Below are positions 48,432-56,145 of a stretch of 64,000 nucleotides of DNA, in pieces (position 1 is the stretch's first letter; each line of letters begins with the position of its first letter). The stretch comes from Rhodococcus tibetensis. Lineage in GTDB: Bacteria; Actinomycetota; Actinomycetes; Mycobacteriales; Mycobacteriaceae. The notes under the pieces are model-generated. The model was not told the DNA's origin and made no database searches. It saw only the letters and a list, made by a program, of their open reading frames with translations. Made by a program: the position numbers and the translations under genes. The DNA is taken from assembly GCF_024438035.1 (NCBI RefSeq), contig NZ_JANFQF010000020.1, positions 53,124 through 117,123 on the forward strand, written 5' to 3'.

Positions 48432-50415
48432 GGACCCCACCCCGGCCCCCGTGCCGGCGTGGACCCCGACACCGGACGCCGCCGCCCGAACACAGATCAG
48501 CGCGTTCGGGCGGTGGCTGGCCGCCGAAGGACGGGGTGAGTTCGGCGGCTACGCCGAGCTCTGGCGCTGGTCGACCACCGAACTCGAAGAGTTCTGGCAG
48601 GCGATCGCCGACTTCTACGACGTGCGCTTCCGCCGGCAGGCCACGCGAGTGCTGGCCGACGACGCGATGCCGGGCGCGGAGTGGTTCCCCGGCGCCACAC
48701 TCAACTACGCCGATCAGGCGCTGCGCCGCACCGGCGAGAAGACCGCGATCGTCGCCGTCTCCGAAGACGGGCACCGGCACGAGGTGACCCGCGACGAACT
48801 CCGCAACCAGGTCGCCTCCCTCGCACACTGGCTCCGAACCCGGGGCATCGGCCCGGGTGACCGTGTTGTCGGCTACCTCCCGAACATCACCGCCACCGTC
48901 GTCGCGTTCCTCGCCACCGCCGCCGTCGGCGCCACCTGGTCGGCCTGCTCCCAGGAGTACTCACCCGACGGCGCCGCCGACCGCCTCGGCCAGCTCGAAC
49001 CCACCGTGCTGTTCCTCGCCGACGGCTACCGCTACGCCGGCAAGGAACACGACCGCTCCGCCCACAACGACGAACTGCGGCGCCTGCTGCCGTCGGTGCG
49101 GACCACTGTGTGGGTGCCGCACCTCGGCGGCGCCCAGCCACCCGGCACCGAGCACTTCGACACCCTCACCCAGGGCGACCACCTGCTCGAAACGACCCCG
49201 GTGCCGTTCGACCAGCCGCTGTGGGTGCTGTACTCGAGCGGCACCACCGGCCGACCCAAGGGCATCGTGCACGGCCACGGCGGCGTCACCCTCGAGCACC
49301 TCAAGTTCCTCGGCCTCCACCTCGACCTCGACGCCTCCTCCCGCTTCGCCTGGTACACCAGCACCAGCTGGATGATGTGGAACATCCAGGTCTCCGGCCT
49401 GCTCCTCGGCGCAACGATCGTGCTCTACGACGGCAGCCCCGGCTGGCCCCACCCCGGCGCCCTGTGGCAGCTGGCCGCCGACGAGCAGCTGACCTTCCTG
49501 GGCACCAGCGCCGCCTACCTGACCGCCGCCCACAAGGACGGCACCCCCCTCGGCGCGGCCTACGACCTCCAGCTGACCGGACTCGGCAGCACCGGCTCAC
49601 CACTACCCGCCGGCACCGCCCAGTGGATCCACGACACCCTGCCCACGACCTGGCTCGCCGCCGCCAGCGGCGGCACCGACATCGTCTCCGGGTTCGCCGG
49701 CGGCGCACCCACCCTCCCGTCGTACCCCGGCGAGATGCAGGCCCGGTTGCTCGGCGTGGCCCTCGAAGCCTGGGACGGGCACGGACACCCCGTCACCGAC
49801 GAGGTCGGCGAGCTCGTCGTCACCCGCCCGATGCCGTCCATGCCGCTGTACTTCTGGAACGACCCCGACGGAGCCCGCTACCGCGACGCCTACTTCTCCA
49901 CCTACCCCGACGTGTGGCGCCACGGCGACTGGGTCACCGTCAACACCCGCGGCGGCGTCATCGTCCACGGCCGCTCCGACGCCACCATGAACCGGTACGG
50001 CGTCCGCATGGGCAGCGCCGAAATCTACGAAGTCGTCGACCAACTCGAAGAAATCGCCGACGCAGTCGTCGTCGGCGTCGAGGAATCCGACGGCGGCTAC
50101 TGGATGCCCCTCTTCGTGGTCCTCGCCGACGGACACGACCTTACCCCCGACCTCGTCGCCCGGATCCGCGGCCGGATCCGGTCCGAGGTCTCCCCCCGCC
50201 ACGTCCCCGACGACGTCATCGCCCTACCCACCCTGCCCCACACCATGACCGGCAAACGGCTCGAGATCCCCATCAAGAGAGTCCTCCAAGGCGCCGCACT
50301 ATCGAGCGTCGCCAACCCGGCCGCACTCGACGACGCCGACGCGCTCGCACAGTTCGTCCCGATCGCAACCCAACGGAAGACGGCCCTGCACACAGACATT
50401 CCTCGCACCTCGTGA
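48421..50415 (+). CDS. Acetoacetate-CoA ligase
   Basis: A 664-residue AMP-forming ligase of the acetoacetyl-CoA synthetase type (usual length 650-680). ATP loop: LYSSGTTGRPKGIVHGHGG; other marks are STSWMMWNIQVSGLLLGATIVLYDG, RHGDWVTVNTRGGVIVHGRSD, and the C-terminal lysine in TMTGKRLEIPIKR. It converts acetoacetate, ATP and CoA to acetoacetyl-CoA, which feeds central metabolism by thiolase. It is last in the operon and would recover acetoacetate from ring cleavage. Confidence 0.88.
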   Translation: MPVEDPTPAPVPAWTPTPDAAARTQISAFGRWLAAEGRGEFGGYAELWRWSTTELEEFWQAIADFYDVRFRRQATRVLADDAMPGAEWFPGATLNYADQALRRTGEKTAIVAVSEDGHRHEVTRDELRNQVASLAHWLRTRGIGPGDRVVGYLPNITATVVAFLATAAVGATWSACSQEYSPDGAADRLGQLEPTVLFLADGYRYAGKEHDRSAHNDELRRLLPSVRTTVWVPHLGGAQPPGTEHFDTLTQGDHLLETTPVPFDQPLWVLYSSGTTGRPKGIVHGHGGVTLEHLKFLGLHLDLDASSRFAWYTSTSWMMWNIQVSGLLLGATIVLYDGSPGWPHPGALWQLAADEQLTFLGTSAAYLTAAHKDGTPLGAAYDLQLTGLGSTGSPLPAGTAQWIHDTLPTTWLAAASGGTDIVSGFAGGAPTLPSYPGEMQARLLGVALEAWDGHGHPVTDEVGELVVTRPMPSMPLYFWNDPDGARYRDAYFSTYPDVWRHGDWVTVNTRGGVIVHGRSDATMNRYGVRMGSAEIYEVVDQLEEIADAVVVGVEESDGGYWMPLFVVLADGHDLTPDLVARIRGRIRSEVSPRHVPDDVIALPTLPHTMTGKRLEIPIKRVLQGAALSSVANPAALDDADALAQFVPIATQRKTALHTDIPRTS

Positions 50416-50763
50416 CCGGCAGCCTGAGCCCCGCCAGCCATCCGACCGGACCGGACAGCCAGCCGACACTGCACGAGACCATCGCGCGAGCACCAGCCCT
50501 GGACGGGCCCGGTGGGACGCCCGAGGCTACGTGATCATGGTGCCCTGAGCGGGCAGTAGCCGTCGGTGTCGAGTTGTTGGCGTGGTGGGTGGACCACATG
50601 TGGGCGAGGTTTTCGTCGTCTCCCTGCCGTCCCTGCTCGGCATGGTGTCGACCGCACGACCGTGGTATCCCGTCGCCAGCACACGATCGCGTCGGCGACC
50701 ACGGTCAGGCACCACCTCCCGCGCCCCCAGCGCCCCGCCAAGGCCCCGAAACACGAGGTTCCT
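50416..50763. other. Intergenic region, no gene recognised
   Basis: A 348-base high-GC gap after the acetoacetate-CoA ligase gene and before whiB. Open frames here are antisense or out-of-frame and carry no motif. It must hold the whiB promoter, but no clear -10/-35 pair was identified; a purine-rich GAGGTT is six bases before the whiB ATG. Confidence 0.5.
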
Positions 50764-51093
50764 ATGCCGCCCGATACCGCTGTGCACACCCCCGCCGTGA
50801 AGACCAAAAACGCACCCGACGCCGACGACACCAGTTGGCGGAATCGTGGTGCCTGCAGCTTCTACGGGCCCACCCTCTTCTTCGGGTGGGATGGCGAACC
50901 TACCGGCGTTCGCACCCGCCGAGAACAGCGCGCGAAAACTATCTGCGGCGCATGCCCAGTGCTCGTACCCTGCCGCGCCTTCGCGCTGCGCGCCGGCGAA
51001 AGGTTCGGCATCTGGGGAGGCACCACCGAGCGAGAACGCCGGACCATTCGCAACGCCGAGACTCCTCGACGAATCTCGCGTACGCAACCCTGA
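50764..51093 (+). CDS. WhiB family Fe-S transcriptional regulator
   Basis: A 109-residue WhiB-like protein with the four cluster cysteines: Cys31 (RGACSF), Cys62, Cys65 (ICGACPV) and Cys71 (LVPCRAF), then the GIWGG turn and a basic tail (TTERERRTIRNAETPRR) for DNA or sigma-factor contact. WhiB proteins hold a 4Fe-4S cluster sensing oxygen or NO and bind region 4 of the main sigma factor. It lies between the aromatic operon and a transposase relic, so it may have moved with that segment. Confidence 0.9.
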   Translation: MPPDTAVHTPAVKTKNAPDADDTSWRNRGACSFYGPTLFFGWDGEPTGVRTRREQRAKTICGACPVLVPCRAFALRAGERFGIWGGTTERERRTIRNAETPRRISRTQP

Positions 51094-51157
51094 CCGGCGC
51101 GTTCCGGAAGCGGCCCCCGTGACCGGAAGCTCCTGACCTACTGCCGCCCCGTCGACA

Positions 51158-52231
51158 TTGGCCGGTGACCATTTCCGCAACGAGACGCTAAGTGGAACTG
51201 GTCGGCTTCAGACTCTGCGCCGCAGTCCGGAGTTCGAGGAAACGATGTTCTTCTGCGGGTTCGATCTCCCTGTCGTCACCGATGTTGTGTCGGCGCCCGG
51301 CCAACTACCGGTGGTGCACGTCGCGCGGTCGATGAACCTTTCGCCGGCGGGGTCGAACAAGGGACTCAGCGGCCTGCCCGCTGTTGAGACGCTCGGCGAC
51401 CGCATCGGCAAGCCGCGCCATCTCATCGCCGACCGCGCCTACAACTTCGTCACCGACGACAAGTTCGCGATCCCGGTCTGGCGGCTGGGCTACACCACCA
51501 TCTACGACCTGCACCCGAACCAGCGCGGGACGCACCCGGGACCCGACGGCACACACGATATGGATCGACGGCACCCTGTACTCGGCGAGCCTGCCGGCGG
51601 GACTCGAGGATCTCGACCCGATCGACGTCGACATGAAGGACGAGGTGCGTGCCCGGATCGAGCGACGTCACCAGGCGCGGCAGGCCTACGCGTTCGTTCC
51701 GCACGGCGCCCGGACGGGTCCCGCCGGTACCGCGGGCCCGCCGTCCCACCGGCGCGGGTCCGCTGCCCGAACAACCCGATCTCGATGAGCGCACCGCAGA
51801 GCGTGCCGACGACCTCCTGCACACCCGGCACGCCATGCGGGTGCGGGTGCACCATCACCCTCGACGACACGGATTACCCGGACCTGCGGATTCCGTTCCA
51901 GCACGGCACCGTCGCCTGGGAAGCGTCCTATCACCGCAGAGTCGGGATCGAGATCCTGTTCGCCGACCTGAAGCAGAACCGGATGACAATGCATCGTGGG
52001 TTCTTCCGCGAATTCGGGATCCGCCGCTACACCCTGCTCGCCGGGTTCACCCTCGCTGCGTTGAACCTGCTGATCCTGCACGACGCGGCCACCCGCCGCG
52101 GAACGCTCGACTGTTGGGGCCGGTTCCTCGGAGAACCGGAACCCGAGCGCACACCGCGCCGGCGGCCTCGCATCAATCGAGCTACCACGTGTCACACAGA
52201 GTTGTCGCCTGCCACCCGTCCCGGCAGATAG
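51158..52231 (+). pseudogene. Transposase pseudogene with two frameshifts
   Basis: The frame 51158-52231 is open, yet its family-like content switches frame. Residues up to about 51540 read LPVVHVARSMNLSPAGSNKGLSGLPAVETLGDRIGKPRHLIADRAYNF; the matching middle (IWIDGTLYSASLPAGLEDLDPIDVDMKDEVRARIERRHQARQAYAF) is in the +1 relative frame; from about 51790 the first frame resumes with TLDDTDYPDLRIPFQHGTVAWEASYHRRVGIEILFADLKQNRMTMHRGFF. The pattern is a DDE transposase of the IS4/IS1380-like sort (HLIADRAY, EILFADLKQNR). Two compensating single-base losses or gains make it inactive. Confidence 0.7.
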
Positions 52232-52591
52232 CTACCCCGCCCCGACAACGGAATCTCCGGATCCCGGTAGCCGACCTCGACCACCCGCCGAAAATGACCA
52301 ACTTTCAGGTGCGGGTTCGGCCAGAGCACCGCTCCCACCACGTCGAACGTGCCGCACGCTGACCGGAGAACCGCCCGAAACGGGCGCAATAGCGTCGACT
52401 GCGCAGAAACTGGGTCCGCGTCCGACGGCGATCCTAATAGGTGAACACAACGGCTATTAATGGGTGAACACCCCCGACCTGTTACTCGGTAGAACTCCCG
52501 AGGTCCGCTTGCGGGTAACGGCACCCTGTTCGGCCGCTGGAGTGGGCAACCACAGCGGCAGTCCGGTGAGCCGAGCGGCGCGGATCGGCAA
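52232..52591. other. Intergenic region, no supported gene
   Basis: A 360-base gap between the transposase relic and the DUF1023 gene. A leftward frame ends with HLKVGHFRRVVEVGYRDPEIPLSGRGSYLPG, which might be a fragment of something coding, but neither start nor family was recognised, so I do not call a gene. It may include an end of the old insertion element. Confidence 0.4.
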
Positions 52592-54265
52592 TCACCGAAC
52601 GACCCTCTCCGGCAGGCCGGCCACGATTGCCGACATGTTGTATGCGGACATGGTTCCCTCGTGCGGATACTCGCTGTGCCCCAGAACGCCGCCGCGATGA
52701 GTTCCGTCCGGGCTCATTCCCTCTTCGACGGAGAGCTGTTCGAAACTCGCTGTACCCGGGTCGGGGCCGAACCTGTGCGTCCTGCCTACTTCGGTGACGA
52801 ACCGGTCTTCGTCGGCCTCCATCACGTATCCATGCCCCTCACGCAATCCGAGGTCGGACTCGTCATCGGCGTTGATGCCGGGGGAACCGTAGAACACCGC
52901 GTCATCGACCGGATGGCCCGAACGGGGATCCTGGAGTGCCAGGCCAGTCGTATAGGAACCGTACGAATGTCCGAGTGCGATGAGGTGCGGATCGGATTGA
53001 CGAGAAGCCACATTCACGCCTTCGAAAAAGGCGGCCAGCCTGGACGCTCCCGCCACTGCCCGGTCACTCTGTGTCACGTCCAGCAAGCCTCGAACCGTGT
53101 CGAATTTGCCGGGCCCCATTGTCTGCGGCGGCTCGTACCCCAACCACGCAATCGTTGCGACTGACTCGCCTGCTCGCCCCTGAAGCCGCAACTGCTCGAC
53201 ACTCGCGTTTCCCAGAGACCGTGCCTCGCCGACCATTCCCTCGAAGGAGTCGACGATCGTGGTGTTCAGCCCGGGCGTCGTCACCGAAATGTGGTCGGCG
53301 GTATCGGGGTCACCCACCGCGAAGGCCGCCATTCCACGCTCCCCGGATGTCAGGTCGAGCAGCATCAGTTTTCCATCCGGATTCTTCGCAACGATCTGCT
53401 CGACCACATCCAGATCTCTCAGTTTCTGTTCGGTGTACCACAGTGCGGCATCATCATTGGTGAATACGCCCCCGAACATCGTGTGGTCGAGGATCGACTT
53501 CAGCCGGTCGCGTTCTGATGTCAACCGGGCCCGCTCATCGTCGAACTGGTTGACGTTTGCCTGATGCCGCGCGGCAGCAGGGATGCCGTCTCGCGCTCCG
53601 ACCCATTCGGGATGGTGCTCGAGTACTTCCCCGCGTTCCGATTCCGGCATCGACGCCCAGTACTTCCGGTTCTCCAGCGGGGAACCGTTCTGCGGCGGCG
53701 TCGGTGCGGACAGTGCGCCGTGCTGCTCACCGGCTGTGACTGCGGCATCGACATCTCGGGCACCGCGAGAATCGATCCCACCGTAGGCCTGTACGAGTAC
53801 GCGGGCCGCGTCGGCGTCGATATTCTCAGCCTGTAGGATCAGCGCCTTCACACTCACTTCGAGGTCGGCTCTGAACGTAGCCCGGATTGCAACATCGTGC
53901 GGCGACCGTTCCGGTTGAGTCGGCGCATCGGTGACTACACCGGCATCGGACACGGTGAACGCATTGTCGTCGGCGGCCGCCATCAGCACGGAGAGCCCCA
54001 TCTTGACGTGCGTAACAGCATCGAACGTTTCCGCCGTGACCTGACGGACCGTACCGATCGAAGCACCTTCGTCCGTGAGGTCGTCGACGGTCACCTGGAA
54101 AGCGTGCCGTGCTGCCTCTGCGGCCTCACCCTTCCAAGCGCAGAGACCACCAAGGCCGGTGATCCGCCGCCGCACGTCGTCGATGACGGTGATGCGCGCT
54201 GACAAAACCTGTTCCAACTGTTCGAGCGCGACGGTGTCCCACTCACGGATCATCTTCAAGTCCAC
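52592..54265 (-). CDS. DUF1023 alpha/beta hydrolase with ESX-type N-terminal region
   Basis: A 557-residue protein. Residues 1-130 are helical (REWDTVALEQLEQVLSARITVIDDVRRRI; WKGEAAEAARHAFQ is a WxG-like turn), as in ESX-exported proteins, then an alpha/beta hydrolase of the DUF1023 family: PDTADHISVTTPGLNTTIVDSFEGMV, AWLGYEPP, nucleophile GHSYGSYTTGLALQ, a late Asp (DADEDR region) and His (GHSEYPHEG). GTG at 54265 is chosen with GGGGGGACC upstream. It is divergent from an EspC-like gene at 54352, a common pair in mycobacteria. It may be a secreted or membrane-associated lipase/esterase. Confidence 0.8.
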   Translation of the reverse strand: MDLKMIREWDTVALEQLEQVLSARITVIDDVRRRITGLGGLCAWKGEAAEAARHAFQVTVDDLTDEGASIGTVRQVTAETFDAVTHVKMGLSVLMAAADDNAFTVSDAGVVTDAPTQPERSPHDVAIRATFRADLEVSVKALILQAENIDADAARVLVQAYGGIDSRGARDVDAAVTAGEQHGALSAPTPPQNGSPLENRKYWASMPESERGEVLEHHPEWVGARDGIPAAARHQANVNQFDDERARLTSERDRLKSILDHTMFGGVFTNDDAALWYTEQKLRDLDVVEQIVAKNPDGKLMLLDLTSGERGMAAFAVGDPDTADHISVTTPGLNTTIVDSFEGMVGEARSLGNASVEQLRLQGRAGESVATIAWLGYEPPQTMGPGKFDTVRGLLDVTQSDRAVAGASRLAAFFEGVNVASRQSDPHLIALGHSYGSYTTGLALQDPRSGHPVDDAVFYGSPGINADDESDLGLREGHGYVMEADEDRFVTEVGRTHRFGPDPGTASFEQLSVEEGMSPDGTHRGGVLGHSEYPHEGTMSAYNMSAIVAGLPERVVR

Positions 54266-54351
54266 GGTCCCCCCCGGGTGCCACTGTGGACGTAAGGTAG
54301 CGGAGCTCAATCGGATCCGTAAAGGGGGACGTCGTGGGGGAGGGACGAACA

Positions 54352-54642
54352 GTGATCGTCGATATCGTGGAGCTGCGTGTCGCAGCAGGGCAGATGGATG
54401 GTGTGTTCGCAGAAGTGAACACTGCGCTCACGCCCATCGATGGGGTGATTGCCCGGTCATCTGCAGCGTGGGCTTCGGCGTCCGGCGCTGCCTTCATACG
54501 ATTCGGCGCTTATCTCGACGCGCGACGAGAGGCGCTTCTCGGCGACATCGCCAGGATCGCCGACAACCTTGCAGGCACAGCCGACCGCTATGACCGGCAG
54601 GACACAGCCAACACCGACGCCGTGGCACACGTCCTTTCCTGA
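54352..54642 (+). CDS. EspC/WXG100-like ESX-associated protein
   Basis: A 96-residue helical protein starting at GTG 54352 (VIVDIVELRVAAGQMDGVFAEVNTALTPIDG), with GGAGGGA seven bases upstream. The central WASASG replaces the usual WxG turn, and the C-terminal helix has the Y-x3-D export-like motif (YDRQD). It is divergent from the DUF1023 hydrolase gene and likely its secretion partner. No ESX apparatus gene is in this window. Confidence 0.75.
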   Translation: MIVDIVELRVAAGQMDGVFAEVNTALTPIDGVIARSSAAWASASGAAFIRFGAYLDARREALLGDIARIADNLAGTADRYDRQDTANTDAVAHVLS

Positions 54643-54777
54643 GCGCGACGAAAGCGCGTGAGCCGTACCGTCCGGTGGATACAGTGGGCGCGATGAGTTT
54701 CGGGTGGCTCGATGGTCTACCCCTTCGTCATCCCCGTAACGAGTAGATCCCCGTAACGAGTAAGAGGAGTGAGTCCC

Positions 54778-55368
54778 GTGCGCGTTGTGATCATGGACTT
54801 CATCAGTTTGGACGGCGTCGTGCAGGCACCCGGCGGACCCGAAGAGGACACCGAGGGTGGGTTCGCGCACGGCGGCTGGTCGCATCCGTTCTTCGATCCG
54901 GAGTCGATGGGAGCCGCTTTCGGCGACGCGATGAGCGGGGCGAAGGCGTTGCTGTTCGGGCGGCGCACGTGGCAGACGATGGCCGCGGCGTGGCCGGAGC
55001 GGGCCGGTGACCCCTTCGCCGACCAGATGAACGCCATCCCGAAGTACGTGGTGTCCGCGACGCTGGGCGACGGCGAGCTGACGTGGGAGAACACCACCCG
55101 CATCCCCGGCGACGAGGCTGTCGCCGAAATCCGGAAGCTGCGGGAGAACGGGGACGGCTCGCTGCTGGTGATGGGGAGCGCCACGCTGGCGCGCACCCTT
55201 GTCAGCGAAGGCCTGTTCGACGAGCTCCGGCTCATGATCGAGCCGGTGATCCTCGGCGGCGGTAAGTCAATTTTCCCCGAGAACGGTGGGTTGCGGACTC
55301 TCGAGCTGGTCTCCACGATCACCAGCAGCACGGGCGTGCACGTGTGCACCTACCGGCCCGTGGAGTAG
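54778..55368 (+). CDS. Dihydrofolate reductase-fold (RibD C-terminal-like) protein
   Basis: A 196-residue protein of the same family as the gene at 10349-10915: VVIMDFISLDGVVQAPGG, ALLFGRRTWQTMAAAWP, KYVVSATLGDGELTWENT, and GLFDELRLMIEPVILGGGKSIFPE. GTG at 54778 is preferred because AGAGGAG lies eight bases upstream; another GTG at 54769 is close. It is probably an NADPH-binding reductase of unknown substrate. A short repeated CCCCGTAACGAGTA lies just before the gene at 54733-54760 and may be a regulatory element. Confidence 0.86.
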   Translation: MRVVIMDFISLDGVVQAPGGPEEDTEGGFAHGGWSHPFFDPESMGAAFGDAMSGAKALLFGRRTWQTMAAAWPERAGDPFADQMNAIPKYVVSATLGDGELTWENTTRIPGDEAVAEIRKLRENGDGSLLVMGSATLARTLVSEGLFDELRLMIEPVILGGGKSIFPENGGLRTLELVSTITSSTGVHVCTYRPVE

Positions 55369-55428
55369 GCGGGTAGTTTGTCTTCGCATGCGCACGGGAG
55401 GCGCGGGCGAACACTGTTGGGGGGGCGG

Positions 55429-55788
55429 ATGACCGGAAATCAGGTGGAAGTCGATCGCGATGCGCTGCTGCGGTGCATCGCGGCGTGTGATGCGCTGGCA
55501 TCGGACATGGCGGATCTGCGACTGCGGGCGTCCCGGGAACTGGCGCCCGACAACTTCGGTCTGGGCGAAACGCATTTGTTGTCGGCGGCGGAGCTGGCCG
55601 AGCGATTTCGGGCGACGGCCGTCGGCGGTACCGGAGTGGCGGAAGAGAACACTGCGGTCGGTGTTCTCGCCGCGCACGAACGCTACGCAAGGGCGATGAA
55701 GGAGGCGTTCGAGGCGGTGCTCGCCCGCTACGACGAACAGGACGCCGCCACGGCTCGCCATGTGACGGACGCCGGCACCGACCTCTAG
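55429..55788 (+). CDS. ESX-associated-like small helical protein
   Basis: A 119-residue, all-helical, soluble protein (VEVDRDALLRCIAACDALASDMADLRLRASREL; AERFRATAVGGTGVAEEN; VLARYDEQDAATARHV), with length and spacing like ESX substrate partners and a YDEQD motif near the end that resembles the Y-x3-D/E secretion signal. ATG at 55429 has a G-rich stretch upstream. No partner protein gene is adjacent. Assignment is from pattern only. Confidence 0.6.
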   Translation: MTGNQVEVDRDALLRCIAACDALASDMADLRLRASRELAPDNFGLGETHLLSAAELAERFRATAVGGTGVAEENTAVGVLAAHERYARAMKEAFEAVLARYDEQDAATARHVTDAGTDL

Positions 55789-55797
55789 CTCTGCAGA

Positions 55798-56145
55798 TCA
55801 GTGGATGTGTTTCTGCCAGTCCTGCGGAACCCGGTCGGCTGGGCCCGGAATGGTCTGCTCGAGCGGATGATGCTGCGGTGCAGTCAGTTCGGGTCCCTGG
55901 AACATCTGATCGGTGGCGTAGTTCCAGAACCACGACTCACCGGGTTCGAAGCTCTGCACCACCGGATGCCCGGTGTCGGCGGCGTGCCGGCTGGCGTGTT
56001 GCGCCGGCGACGAGTCACAGCATCCGACGTGCCCGCACAGTGCGCAGCGCCGCAGGTGCACCCACCACCCACCGGATGCGTCGCATTCGGCGCATCCGGT
56101 ACCGCTCGGTGCGACGCCGGTGTCGATGCCTTCCACTTCACCCAT
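55798..56145 (-). CDS. UBP-type zinc-finger protein
   Basis: A 115-residue protein built on a ubiquitin-hydrolase-type (ZnF-UBP) zinc finger: Cys18, Cys21, Cys34, Cys37, Cys42, His50, His54 and His60 in GCAECDASGGWWVHLRRCALCGHVGCCDSSPAQHASRHAADTGHP. In bacteria this fold probably binds a C-terminal peptide tail of a partner. The gene overlaps the histidine kinase gene by eight bases, so it is part of a three-gene redox-signalling operon. Its partner is unknown. Confidence 0.85.
   Translation of the reverse strand: MGEVEGIDTGVAPSGTGCAECDASGGWWVHLRRCALCGHVGCCDSSPAQHASRHAADTGHPVVQSFEPGESWFWNYATDQMFQGPELTAPQHHPLEQTIPGPADRVPQDWQKHIH

Noticed and set aside
50535..50640. Possible HNH/DUF222 nuclease remnant on the minus strand
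   Set aside because: A few residues (HPPRQQLDTDGYC) recall the end of such proteins, but no HNH motif is visible.
51158..52231. Treating the transposase as an intact gene
   Set aside because: The middle portion matches transposase only in another frame, so the element is a relic.
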